A stretch of DNA of 64,000 nt from Ascarosepion bandense (GCA_037127315.1 JBBBDQ010001028.1:2108001-2172000), one strand, 5' to 3'; counted from the first letter of the stretch, positions 1 through 10,758 are shown. Numbers and translations: made by a program. Notes: generated from the letters alone by a model not told the origin.

Positions 1-85
1 CAAACACGTACGTCTGAATTTGTCACCTAATAGGAAAAACAAACCGCAAATAGTTACCAAACTAAACTTATTTATAAATGGAACT

Positions 86-86
86 T

Positions 87-119
<33 letters not shown>

Positions 120-126
120 CTGTGTC

Positions 127-157
<31 letters not shown>

Positions 158-176
158 CTGTGTCTGTGTGTGTGTG
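86..176. repeat. (TG)n microsatellite
   Basis: TG dinucleotide array with two interspersed ATGTGTCTGTGTCTG interruptions. It sits inside the Helitron-like repeat, and the other copy carries a shorter CA-rich tract at the matching place. Confidence 0.95.
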
Positions 177-443
177 CTTCCGTTACCTATAGACTTCGAA
201 ACGGCTGAACCGATTTTCTTGAAAATTTACACTGTTGTCTGTTATTAAGCGTCTACGAGTGTTCTTAGCTAGGTTTTGTGTCGAGGTACCCCCGATAAAT
301 ATCGAACATCGATAATCGAAAATATCGGGTTATAGAAGGAGTGGTTCGATTTTAATCAAATTTGATACACCCATAGACAAAGACATAAGGAACGATATTC
401 AGAAGTTTCAATGTTGCAGTTATAACAATAGTGCAGAAAATCG

Positions 444-445
<2 letters not shown>

Positions 446-493
<48 letters not shown>
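446..493. repeat. (TA)n microsatellite
   Basis: Pure TA array between the two conserved blocks of the Helitron-like repeat; the homologous site in the 18.6 kb copy is also a TA array. Confidence 0.95.
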
Positions 494-497
<4 letters not shown>

Positions 498-1366
498 GCA
501 AGATGTTTATTTATCTGTCTGTATGTCCTTTATACAAATCCTCAAATTTTTATCCGATTCTCACCAAACTTCACATAAATATTCTTTAGGCTGAGTCTGA
601 GCTCCAGGACCATGAATTAGATTTAAAGCTTTCATTAGCAACTGCCGGGCTATACTGCTAGTATTTCCTATTTACATCAAAATGATCATCTAGCGGTCGG
701 TAGGCTAACATAAGCTGCTGTATAATGCGCTGACCAGATTTGTAACCCTATTTCCATTTGGCTGGTATTAATTTTTTATTGATTTAAAAGATAAGAAGAA
801 AATTTTCTAAGATTGAATAAAATGAGAAACATACATTTACTTTGTCGAGAAAAGTAAGCACATTGATTGAATCGGTCCAGGTAGATCGTACACATAACAT
901 TGTCGTCCTGTTTTGACGATTACATGGCTCCAGGTCAAATTGGAATGTGAGAATTTCCTGTCTTCACCAACCTGAGCTTTTGGTATGAACAGGCAAGCAA
1001 TAAGAGAGAGCAAGTTTTTCCCCTTCAGCAGGGAAAGGGCTGAAAACTTAATCGAAATAGGTAACTTATATCATTTTCATTCGAGCAGGTAAGACTTATA
1101 AAGAGAGGGAAAATTGATCTCCCGTGGCTACCTTTTTCGCTCGGGTTTTGTGCCTTTTCAATAAAATCGAGGTGAAAGACGAAATCAGAGAATTTGGGCC
1201 TGTGATTTTTCAAGAGACGGTCAATCCGAAGTCGATGAGTTGCAACCCAAAAAACAAGACCCGTCTTCGAGAAAATTTGTAAACTAATAGTGTGATTACT
1301 AAAATACCAACCAGCTGATTTGGATCTATTTATAGTGTGTGCATAAACTGAATATATATATATATT

Positions 1367-1505
1367 AGTCATCTACATACAAGCCTGTTTCGCTGTATCA
1401 CAGCTCATCAGTGTGGCTAGACGCATCCACTTGCTTCTGGCCAGGATCGAAACTCGACCGATTTGGTGTCAGTCGGAGTCGCTACTCCCTAAGCCATCGA
1501 CGCAT
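1367..1505 (-). mobile_element. tRNA-headed, hammerhead-bearing short repeat (family A), copy 1
   Basis: Sits in the (TA)n of the 5' LTR and is absent from the 3' LTR. On the minus strand it begins with a tRNA-like stretch (ATGGCTTAGGGAGTAGCGAC, then GAGTTTCGATCCTGG resembling a B box) and ends with a hammerhead-like core at 1411-1387. The same order of parts recurs at 48965-49115. The combination of a Pol III-like head and a hammerhead resembles the published Smalpha SINE-like repeats of schistosomes; that comparison is inference. Confidence 0.6.
1387..1411 (-). ncRNA. Hammerhead-ribozyme-like core (family A)
   Basis: Minus strand reads CTGATGAG, CTGT, GAT, ACAG, CGAAAC. This is the conserved CUGAUGA box, a stem II closed by G-C with CUGU/ACAG, and the GAAA box. 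Downstream, CA-GGCT-TG could form a minimal stem III followed by GTA as cleavage triplet. Possible stem I is weak (ACA/TGT plus an outer GTC/GAC). Activity is untested and doubtful. Confidence 0.6.
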
Positions 1506-1716
1506 GGAATCTGAAATCTACATCCTTGTCGCCTTCATGTTTAATTGGCTATATTTCGTTCGCTGACTACCGGGAACCGAGGAACTATATGCGAATCTAG
1601 ACTGATGCGAATCTAGACTGATCTAGCCTGTTGATAACAGGCTGTCCTACTTCGGCCGCTCCGAGATCAAACACAGGAAGGATTGGCTCTGATACGCTCG
1701 GGGAACGTGTTATATC

Positions 1717-1735
1717 TGGTGCCGTGTCGACCAGG
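1717..1735 (+). promoter_or_regulatory. Primer-binding-like site (tRNA-His type)
   Basis: TGGTGCCGTG begins two bases after the 5' LTR end. It equals the complement of CCA plus the acceptor end of animal tRNA-His (TGGTGCCGTGACTCGGATT); a later GGATT also agrees, with a few mismatched bases between. Its position right after the LTR supports the LTR boundary. Confidence 0.6.
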
Positions 1736-2162
1736 ATTAGGCCCTAAGATGGCCACGACGAGAACAAGTCGACGAGAACGAAGACATGACAAGTCAATGA
1801 GGACGCGCGGCAACAAGTTAGCAAGTACCAGGTAAGACGGTTTTCGGTTTTATTCCCTACGATTTCGATTCTGCGTTTGAGTTTCACCGGGACGAATTAT
1901 TGTTGTTTTATCGAATTTTTGAAATGTCTCTCGATAGGTAGCATGACGGACCATGAGTCAAAGGGATCGGATAGGGTTGAGGTGGCACCCCCCTGCTTTA
2001 ATGATTAAAATGCACCAGGTGTGGTGAAAAGGGGCACAGAGCTAGATGGTGTGGGCTTAACAGGGGCGCCTCATTATCTCGAATAAAAAATAAACCGGAA
2101 GAATAGGAAGAAGGGTCGCCGCAGTAGTAAGAGGGAGAGAGGCCCGTATCGGAAGAACTGGA

Positions 2163-2290
2163 ATGAGGTGCTGGAAATGTGGCCGTGAGGCTAATTTTCC
2201 CGCAAATTGCCCTATGAAGACCAGGCCACCTGAAGAGAAGCTGATCTCGGCGACAGAGAACGAGCGAAATGAGTATGATTTTTAATTGGT
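2163..2290 (+). pseudogene. Gag zinc-knuckle remnant
   Basis: A readable stretch encodes CWKCGREANFPANC, matching the retroviral/retrotransposon nucleocapsid knuckle C-X2-C-X4-H-X4-C except that the histidine is asparagine. It is followed by a short acidic, proline-containing tail and a stop. The rest of gag upstream (1740-2160) is not recognisable. Loss of the zinc-binding histidine and lack of a long frame indicate a dead copy. Confidence 0.65.
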
Positions 2291-2991
2291 GGAAATAGCT
2301 GAATAGATAACAGATGAGAAAAAAAAAGAAGCCAAAACAAGGAAAGCAACTCTAGTGGAGACAGAGGATATGGAAACAGTCGAAGATTCTGGGGGTGAAG
2401 AAAATACAGAGATAATAAACCAGCCAGTGAAAACTAGACAAAGCAAATTAGCTGGAGTGGCTTGTGTGCTACTGTTGTGTGACCCGCCTTGCTCCAACCT
2501 ACCCACAGGGAAGAAAATAGGTCAGAGGTTGAACCAGAATTATCCCATCAGGAAAAACTAGAAAGGCCTGACAACAGGGAAAAGAATTGGCCAGATGTTG
2601 AGCCTGAATTACTTCTGAAGAAAAGACTGAGAGGAGCGAAGAAGCTCAAATCTCATTAAAAATACGGTTACAGAAACAAGGGTGGAAGGGTCCGGTGCTG
2701 GTGCGCAATAGCGCCGAACTACTCGTTATTTACCATTTAATTTCCGAAAGAATGCTGATTGTTTGGGGACTAGGAGGTGTGGCTAGTAGGTCACGAGAGG
2801 CAAATAAATTACTTATGAATTCAGTGTTCTGGCAGCATACTGGCCAGATGCGTGTCTGGCAACATCATTGATAATAACATCCGATCCTCAAGGCCTTAAA
2901 GGCCACGCACCTGTCTGAAATTCAACTAGCCTATTAGACGATAGGAACAGAAACTAAGGAATGTTTGTAAATGTTAACAAAAGTGATGTAA
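2291..2991 (+). other. Internal region of LTR element, no recognisable pol
   Basis: About 700 bases between the Gag knuckle and the env segments. It includes a short acidic open stretch at 2355-2561. I see no protease D-S/T-G, no RT YxDD and no integrase motif. It probably spans the deletion that removed pol, together with the 5' part of env. Confidence 0.4.
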
Positions 2992-4930
2992 ATGAATAAT
3001 GGAATAAAAGCTGGGATATCTTGTTGCCTTGCAGGGATGGTTGGCACAAGAAGATTGGTGCTATTATCAATGATAGTGATGATGATAATGACAGCAGCTT
3101 GGAAATACGGGCAAAATGCAATTTTTAAGAAAATGAGTGAGGTGGTAATAACTAGATCAAAGTGGCTGGTCACCTTCATGATTGATATGAAGCATTGCTA
3201 AGCACACTGGAGAGCAAAGTAAGAGAATTAGGCCCAGTCATGTCAAAAGTAGCAGAGAATTACCCCACAGAAACGGGATACCTTAGTTTAACATAACTAT
3301 GATGAAGGACCAATGCAGAGAGATGAGAAATAACTTGAAAGGAATCGAATTATCATTAACTAGGAGAAAAAGAGCAATAATCTCCATTGTAGGGAAAGCA
3401 TTGAATGTTTTACTTGGGACCGTAACGGAAGATGAGGTTGAATTTATAAAACGAAAACTGAGGGAGTTGGAAAAAAATCAAAGTTCTAACCAAGGTGGCA
3501 AAGGATAACGTATTAATATTACATGTAACGAGGCTAGAGCTAACGAAGAATAGAGTAAAAATAAATTGGCTGACCAACAATTTAAGGGAGTTAAGAAAAG
3601 AAATAACTAATATTACTGAGGCGGTGATGAACGAAGTACAAAAATTAAAAGTTTTATACAACAGTATTATCAGTTGACATCTATCGTTAACAAAATACGA
3701 CAGGCTAGTCAGTCTCTAACAATTTTACTAGAGCACGTAAGGGCCCGGCTGGATATGTAGTCCTTGGGTCACTTGGCCCCAAGTATAATGACCCCTGGAG
3801 ACTTAAGGGAATTGTTAATCAAGATACAAACTGAGTTATTTCATCATTTGAGATTACTGGTGGACCTCTCTAAGGAATTATGGAAATGTCATACTGACCT
3901 GAGTTTTATAAATTTGTTAGAGGATAACAAATTACTGGTTGTGGTGTCATTACCGTTACTAGACAGAGACAGTTTGAGATATATCAGGTTAAAAATTTAC
4001 CTATTCCGTATCCCCGACCACAGGAAAGCCTGGGGGCAGTAGCCAGATACCAAGTGAAACAAGGCTATGAATGCGGCCTGGACAAAATTTATGATGTTAG
4101 CAACAGAAGCTAAAAAGTGTAGGAACGATACCCTGGGAGCATGTATCTCACTGAGTCCTATCTATGTGATCAGTGAACACCGGCTGTGTATATTCGAATT
4201 ATTTAAAGATAATAGAAAGGGGGGGGGGGTCGAGGAATATTGCCAGGTCGAGATATTAACCGATACTGTACTACCGCAAGCAATCAGTATATCTGATGAA
4301 GTTTAGGTAGTGGTTGCTCAGAAATCTGTTGATCTTTCAAGGATATGGGAAGAAGAACCCACTAAGACGCTGAGGGTAAAACCACTCTTATCCCTAATAA
4401 ATTTACCCCTGGGGTGTTCTGCAGCTAGAATGTCCATCTTTCTATCTCCATATTACCAGACAGAAAGAAAAGTTGAAGAAAAAGACTCGATAATGGAGGT
4501 AATTGATAAAACCTTAAACAACTGCGCCAAGTTGTGGAAGCCAGTAATAAACAAATACTCTAGGGTCAAGATAGAGCGAATATCGGAGTTATTAAATTCA
4601 TTAGATAAAATTAATATGGATCATTTAAAAGACAAATTAAATTCTTTGGGAAAAGAAGATATGAGTTGGAAGAATAGGAAAGTAATTATGGTAAACTGTA
4701 CAGTAGGGATCAGTACTTTGCTGGTCGTTGTTGTGGTGGTAGGAGTAGTATAGAAAAAATATATGGAGAAATGGAATAACGAAGTCTCGGTGAACGTACG
4801 GCAGATGGAAAAGGAATTACCGTCTAGTGATCTATATCTGAACAAAGATCTAACAGGGGAAGACGAAATCCTATTGAACCTGACCACAGGAGCAGAAGAA
4901 GAACCGACTCCCGTTAAAAAAAATCACTGA
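2992..4930 (+). pseudogene. Envelope (fusion-protein type) pseudogene
   Basis: Class I fusion-protein-like envelope of the type carried by insect errantiviruses and related to baculovirus F proteins; such proteins fuse viral and host membranes. Segment 3299-3508 contains a furin-like site (RRKRA) followed by a hydrophobic, glycine-containing fusion-peptide-like stretch and then a helical region. Segment 3495-3677, in another frame, continues with a leucine/isoleucine heptad-like coiled coil. Segments 3764-4042, 4067-4306 and 4310-4753 form the cysteine-containing ectodomain. The last ends with a valine-rich membrane anchor (TLLVVVVVVGVV) at a stop, and a short lysine-rich tail-like stretch follows. 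The frame changes repeatedly, stops interrupt it, and no long signal peptide or N-terminal subunit can be followed, so it is inactive. Env type is assigned by family resemblance. Confidence 0.7.
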
Positions 4931-5490
4931 AACCTCCCCTTGCAAAGAGTAGGTTAGTAACAAAAAACCCCTTAAAGACACACACATACTCATACTACTC
5001 GCACACACTTATGAAAAAAGAAAAAAAAAATGAAAAGAGAAACATTCAAAGAACATCACACATAAAAAAAATTACGGAAGGACCTATTGTTATTCCTGTT
5101 AAAAGGGGTTGTGAACCCTACGTTTTAATAAAGACACGTTGTTGCATAAAAATAATAAAGAAAAGAAGAGAAAATGCATATTGTTACATATGAGATTAAA
5201 AGAAGGAAAATTTAACCTTATTGCAAGGAAGGAATTTTTGCATTTGGATAGAATTAGAAGAAGGACACTTCTATTGTGCATGGAAATTGTTTTCTTATTA
5301 GTATTGCTTAAAACTAATACGTTCAATGCATAATGAACTAAAAAAGGGACATTTATATTTTTCTTCTCTGTATTGGCTTGTATGAAAATTGTATTTTTTG
5401 TATAGCTTAAAAATTAATTCGCATGGTAAATAGTGTAACCAGTCGTTATAGTGTCATTTATTTTTAATGACAGATGACGTTAGGGAGTGA
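4931..5490 (+). other. Untranslated 3' internal region of LTR element
   Basis: A-rich sequence between env and the 3' LTR. Small open frames here resemble nothing. The bases just before the LTR (TTAGGGAGTGA) are only weakly purine-rich, so a polypurine tract is not convincing. Confidence 0.4.
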
Positions 5491-6086
5491 CGTATCCCTA
5501 TTTCCAGATGGCTGGTATTAATGTTTATTGATTTAAAAAATAAGAAGAAACTTCTCTATGATTGAATAGAATGAGAAACATACATTTACTTTTGTCGGGA
5601 AAAGTAAACGAATTGATTGAATCTGTCCACGTAGACCGTAGACATAACATTTTTGTCCTTTTGTGTCGATTACATGGCCCCAGATCGAATTGAAATGTGA
5701 GAACTTTCTGTCTTCGCCAACCTGAGCTTTTAGTATAGACAGACAAGCAATAAGAAAGAGTAACTTCCTTCTTCTCAGCGGTGAAGAGGTCGAAGACTTA
5801 GTCAAAATGGATAACTGATATTTTCATTTTGAGCTGGTAAGAATTATACAGAGAGAGAAAATTGAATTTTCGTAGTTACCTTTTCCACCCCAGTTTTGTG
5901 CCTTTTCAATAAAACCGAGGTGGAAGACGAAATCAGGGAATTCGGTTATTTTACAAGAGACGGTCAGTCTCAACAGAACAAGACAAGCCTTCGATAAATT
6001 TTGTTTACTAATAGTGTGATACTAAAATACCAGCCTGCTGATTGTGCGTCACAGATTTGAATTTATTTATAGTGTCCATAAATTTG

Positions 6087-6135
<49 letters not shown>

Positions 6136-6136
<1 letters not shown>

Positions 6137-6870
6137 CATGTAGTTATGAATGAATTGTACATTGCGACATGGAAATTTCTATGTTTTCTCATCATCAGGC
6201 AATGTTGCTGATTGGTTGTGCAGATGATTTACATTTAAATGACAAAAACCTTTGGTTTGCTGTGTATGTATGTGGGAAGATATAAAAATTTACATGTGTG
6301 TTTCTATCGGCTAATCAGAGTGGAGAATCATTTTGGGATTTGGCCCCAAAGAATACATGCTAAGCAAATTTTTCTCTTTTTTTTCTTCCCCACTCTCATC
6401 CTACCCTTTTTCCTTGTTTCTTTTCCCTCCTTGATGGTCAAGATGTTAACCTGACTTAAACCTGATCTTATTTCCTCTTCTTTCCCTTCAGTTTTATTAC
6501 TTTTGATGTGGTATTCTCATTTAGCACCGATTCTATATTTTTTTTTACTTATTTATCATTTTTAGTCTATTTATTTATTTGTTGTAAAGATTTTTCAGAA
6601 AGAAAATATTTTTTTATAAAATATAATTTTTTGGTCTATCTATTTATTTGTGGTAAAGTTTTTTTTTATATAAAAGGTAAGATTTATTTTAAACAATAAT
6701 TTTATATTCCAATTTATTTTTATATAGTTCGTCAGTAATTATTTTCCTTAAGCACTTGTTGGTTATATGCATATTATTTTAATTAGAGTTTACCCATTTT
6801 CTAATGTGAATAATTTGCAATGTCTACATATGATATTTATTTCGTTGCGTCTATTTAATAAATTTTTATT

Positions 6871-6871
<1 letters not shown>
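6136..6871 (-). mobile_element. Hammerhead-bearing repeat (family B), copy 1
   Basis: Flanked by TA tracts inside the 3' LTR. The part from about 6150 to 6350 is related to 49260-49500 (shared TTTCTATG, CATCATCAG, ATTTACATTT/ATTTGAATA, TATGTGGG blocks). The remainder is pyrimidine-rich (6370-6440) and very AT-rich, with an internal imperfect duplication (GTCTATTTATTTATTTG... near 6562 and 6630). No coding signal. Confidence 0.55.
6159..6205 (-). ncRNA. Hammerhead-like ribozyme lacking stem II (family B)
   Basis: On the minus strand ACATTGC lies directly before CTGATGA and pairs perfectly with GCAATGT (stem I). A stem III-like hairpin with ACAT/ATGT and GAAA/TTTC and one A-C mismatch is followed by GTC, the commonest hammerhead cleavage triplet. 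Compared with the 49.3 kb copy, about nine bases forming stem II and its loop are missing, so this copy should be inactive. Confidence 0.55.
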
Positions 6872-6907
<36 letters not shown>

Positions 6908-7129
6908 CTACATCTATATTATAAATCTACATCCGTGTCGTCTTCGTGCTGATCTGGTTATATTCTGTTCGCTGACTACCGGGAACCGGGGAACTATATA
7001 CCATCCATGAGTCTGGACTGATTTAGCTCGTTGTTGATAATAGGCAGTCTTACTTCGGTCGGTATGAGATCAAACAAACACAACGTGAGCAGATTGGTCG
7101 AGGTGCAGGAAGAATTGGATCGTGTTATA

Positions 7130-7699
7130 AATTAACATTCTTGTTTAAAGCATACCCATTTTATTCGTTGCCCGTAAAATGGTGGATTAATTCTGAACGT
7201 AAATCTTGCCTGATGAACATGGAATAATATCCAATGTTTTATATTCGCCTATAACCAAAATATTCCATGTTTGCTCTCATCTCTCTATTTCTCCCAGCGA
7301 CCTCTACCAATTCATTGATAAATGCAATGACTAAAATATGACTTTCTAAGTCAATTTGCTGTCCATTTAGCAACAAACACAACTCTGCTTTTCGAGTTTC
7401 ATCCGAAGACACTTCCAATAGCGCCACTAATTGCCGAGTAATGCCGAAGGGCTGCGGAGAGTGTTGAATTACGTTGTGAGAAGAGGGTAAAAATGTACGG
7501 AAATAATTGTCATGTAGACTGGATGAATGCACATAGACTCATACGTGCATACCGGCATACATATTCGCACACACGGCGTAAGAGGGAGACAAAATTAAAT
7601 AACCACCATCTTTCTAGCTTTGGCGGGTTGTTAAGTTATAATGAAAATTCCTGTTATGGCATACCTCAAACAATTGGAGAATTTAACTTTCGTTGACAT
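7130..7699. other. No recognised gene
   Basis: Follows the 3' LTR. A 97-codon open frame on the minus strand (7239-7532) has no motif I recognise. No primer-binding-like site follows the LTR, so the next retrotransposon does not simply share it. Confidence 0.4.
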
Positions 7700-9980
7700 T
7701 TCAGAAATTATAAAAAGTAGTTTCAGACTTAAAAAGAAACTTGTCTTATCATAAAGAACCAAATTTATACCCATTAAACAGAAAACGATGAAGCAACTAT
7801 GCAATATCTTTACAGATTAAGAGAAGATAGAAGATTCTGAGAACTCAAGATTTGACTACAGACGTCGAATTGATTCAATTACCGTTGATTAAAAAGAATA
7901 AAATATTGGAACAATTGCAATTGAATAATTTTTCTCTCTAATTACATGTTTGGATGTTATGCAACATCTTGAATTGATAAAAATATAATTATATTGAGAT
8001 CAATGTTGAAATATGCAATATAAAAAAGAGTTCAAGTAATGCAATGATATGAGCATGAAATTGACAAAAAATACTAGAAAAAATTGCCATAACTTCAGAA
8101 GAAAACATTCTTTTCAGTCTGTATACAAAGTTAAAAAGTAAATAGTAAAATTGTGGAATTGATGATGTGTTTTTAATACGAAGATCTAAGGAAAAGAATT
8201 CTTTGGAATAAATTAAATGGCAGTGCAAGTGGATACGGAGAAGTGAAGTCACTCTGATCCCAAGAAATTTCTTGGAATAAATGGTAAACCAAAATTTAAA
8301 AAAAAAGTTATCTGAAATTGAAACAATCTGATGGATCTTTTATAAAAAAAAAACAAACAAACCAAAAAAAAAACAAAAAAAAACAAAAAAAAACAAAAAA
8401 ACAAAATACAAAAACAACTTTGGGATACTTCAACGGATTTTTTTTTAAACCTGTGACCGATTTGAAATTATTTCTATTACCGTAGTGAAATTTTAAATTA
8501 TTTCATAAAATATGCTCAGAATCGTTTTCTATTCCCAATATGACAACCAGTATCCGCAAGTTATCAGGCATGATGTTTGGCAAATTTGATTTAAACTCGG
8601 CCTATGATTAAATACAGATTGATGATAAATTCAAGTAAATTACTACAATAAACACTCCCATAAGATTATTAAAATGGAGGAGAAATACTTTTGGAGTGAA
8701 AATTCTAAGTGCTATTTTTCAGAGAACAATGGAAAAAGTTTTAACTGACGAAATTAGTAACATGATTAATCACGATAATATTTGCCTCGGTGCCATTACT
8801 AATGATAAATTAGACAGAAAAACACAATATGTGCTACACAAGTTAAAAATACGGGGATGGCCATAATAAGGGAGAAATATGAATTTGATTGTGGTAAAAT
8901 ATCATATTTAGGGTACCAAATTTCAGAGATAGTATTGCACCAGATCCAAAGTTAACTGAGAAAATTTTAGAGGTATTCATTCCTACTAATAAAAAGAATT
9001 ATGATCTTTTTTAAAATTGGTTAATGCTAATGTTAGATTCTTAACAAAATCGGCGACTTAACAGAATCATTTTCTGAACTGCGGGGTATTATCACATTAT
9101 AGAAAGATATGTACATAAATGCCCTAAATGTGTAGAAACAAAGAATTTTCAAGAATAACTTCTGGCCTAAAGAAACCATTACCTAAATGATCTCTGCACA
9201 CATTGTTGTCATGGGACTATTTTTAATGTTAGTGAATTATTTTTCTGCATGGTCTGAAGTCGTTAAAGTTAATGATAGAAAAACAACTAAGTATTAAAAG
9301 TGAAATTTTTTAAAATTGGGTTTACAAAAGTATTAGTATCAAATAACGCGCCAAAATTTTGTGATGAAGATTAATGTGATTTGTTGAGGCGGATTGACTG
9401 ATTTTCTTATAAGACGCCACCGTATTATTCATAGTTTAATGGGATTGCAGAAAGAATTGTACAGACCGTAAAAATGAGATTAAATGCATTTTCCCCAAGT
9501 AGAGATACTATAGAAGGTTAGTGACTAATGTTACTTCTCATTTACATGACGATTCCACACGCAGAAAGACTGAAAAGCCGATATGCATTAATGGAAATAC
9601 AAATAAAATTTATATTAACAATGTCTTATTTGATAAATGAAAAAGATGTGGTATATGAAAAACAAAGTAGTAAGTCTGAGAAAGCCAATTTCATCATGCG
9701 AAGTGGATATAATACGGTCATTATATCAAAGAACGGAAAAAGCCTTGACAGAGAAGAAAGAACGAATTATTCAGATTAAAATAATGTAATAGAAGACGAG
9801 TATATGAATGATAGCGGAGGTAACTCAGATACAGAAGAAGATGAGGTGAGCCTAAGATCTCCATTAAAAAGAATAGGCCATAAATCTCAATGGAGAGAAA
9901 AGAAAATAAGTTGTAGATGAAGTTCAAGAAAGATCGGAAGTATTAAATTTTTCAGTTCAGGAAGGTTTAGTGGGATTGAC
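7700..9980 (+). pseudogene. Ty3/gypsy-type gag-pol remnant
   Basis: Heavily broken retrotransposon reading left to right. 7700-7990 gives gag-like stretches (FRLKKK, a QLQLNNFSL-like motif) in shifting frames. 8540-8990 gives reverse transcriptase: FGKFDLNSAYD, FQRTMEKVLTDEIS and a corrupted catalytic region before CLGAITND. 9080-9780 gives integrase: KCPKCVETKN (C-X2-C half of the zinc finger), VLVSNNAP (catalytic Asp replaced by Asn), NGIAERIVQTVKMRL, then a C-terminal stretch. A pure A/C tract (8341-8410) interrupts the RT-proximal part. Whether it belongs to the same family as the env-bearing element is unknown. No LTR of its own was found. Confidence 0.75.
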
Positions 9981-10758
9981 AAGTAAGATTTTACTATTTG
10001 TATGTGTTGGTTATAGGAGAAATAAAGTGTAAACTAGAGTTATACAGGAGGAAGTTGATTACTGATCACATGTCGTAAAACAATACTATATATATGTGTG
10101 CGTGTGTGTGCGTGTGTGTATGAGTTGAAGCCGATGATTAATGCTAGAATGCGTTTTAGAAATCCATCATAAATACTGATTTTATTTTAATTTGTATAAC
10201 TAATAATTAATACTAGATTTTACTGTAAAAATCAATGGTTTAAATATTTAGTTACATTCGTTTAACATGTCTTATATACACATCAACATTACAAATATAT
10301 ATATATATAGGTTGAGATGGATACATTGTCTAGATTACTCAAAAATGAAGCCGTTTTGCCTCTCACTCAACTGCACCCCACACATAATAATCACGGGAGT
10401 TGTAGGCTAGGGAATTATGTAGTCAGATGTAAGGGGTGGTGTGTTCGCAGAAACTGTCTGACTGCCATGACTTGGTTCCCTTGTTTGTGTGGCATGGTGC
10501 AGAGTCCTGTTATTAGACATAAGATCTTCTAACATCCACTTTCATGACCCAGGGAAACACTACCTCCTCAATGTCATTGGTGTAGACCCTCGTAGTGAGT
10601 CTAAGACTCTGTGGGAAGATGAATGGAGGCATAACATCACCATCACTAATGATCACTTTGAACACCTTCGTAATAATGAATTAGACTTATATTTCTAATT
10701 AAAAACGTCTAAAAAACTCTGAAATGTTCGTATTGGCGTTTTCAGCGCGAATACCAAA
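9981..10758. other. Unassigned sequence with short open frames
   Basis: Contains a short TA/TG tract (10085-10120) and another TA run at 10295-10308. Overlapping open frames at 10317-10532 and 10489-10698 look more protein-like than their surroundings (for example SESKTLWEDEWRHN), but I cannot assign a family. Confidence 0.3.

Larger units (their letters stand above)
55..661 (+). mobile_element. Helitron-like composite repeat, copy 1
   Basis: The right end reads GCCGGGCTATACTGCTAG followed by T, the arrangement expected of a Helitron 3' terminus (GC-rich hairpin, about ten bases, CTAG, insertion before T). A second copy lies inverted at 18209-18895 and shares, in the same order, a block ending in a CA/TG microsatellite, a (TA)n tract, the motif AAGGCAAGATGTTT and the terminal block. 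The hairpin here is decayed (TTAGCAACTGCCGGG); it is intact in the other copy. No Rep/helicase coding is visible, so it would be non-autonomous. The left edge near AACTTATTTATAAATGGAAC is set only by where similarity between the copies stops. The class assignment is inference; the repeat relationship is seen directly. Confidence 0.55.
741..1714 (+). repeat. 5' LTR
   Basis: Starts TGTAACCCTATTTCC and ends CGTGTTATA. Aligns to the 3' LTR over 741-1350 (5491-6090) and again over 1505-1714 (6918-7129). The middle, 1367-1505, is an insertion carrying a hammerhead-like core. An AATAAA signal lies near 1160 (TTTTCAATAAAATCGAGG) and is conserved in the 3' LTR near 5910, so it may be the polyadenylation signal. 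Confidence 0.8.
741..7129 (+). mobile_element. Decayed env-bearing LTR retrotransposon
   Basis: Long direct repeats at 741-1714 and 5491-7129 flank an internal region with a primer-binding-like site, a Gag zinc-knuckle remnant and an envelope-like gene. The repeats begin TGTAACCC / CGTATCCC and both end at GTTATA, close to the canonical TGTAAC...GTTACA pattern. The internal region is only about 3.8 kb. Between the knuckle (to about 2285) and the env segments (from about 2990) there is no room for protease, RT, RNase H and integrase, so pol has been lost. LTR similarity looks like roughly 85-90 percent in the best stretches by eye, and all coding parts carry stops or frameshifts, so the copy is old and inactive. 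No clear target-site duplication was found. Confidence 0.8.
5491..7129 (+). repeat. 3' LTR, interrupted by an insertion
   Basis: Matches the 5' LTR over 5491-6090 and 6918-7129, ending at the same GTTATA. The intervening 6091-6917 replaces the LTR's (TA)n site and holds a second, different hammerhead-bearing repeat between two TA tracts (6091-6135 and 6872-6903). Near the right edge ATAAATCTACATC occurs twice within about 25 bases. Confidence 0.75.

Noticed and set aside
7121..7150. Second primer-binding site after the 3' LTR
   Set aside because: The sequence after GTTATA here shows no tRNA 3'-end complement, so it does not serve as the 5' LTR of a second element.
7239..7532. 97-codon minus-strand frame after the 3' LTR
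   Set aside because: Not repetitive, but no recognisable motif; kept only as unassigned sequence.
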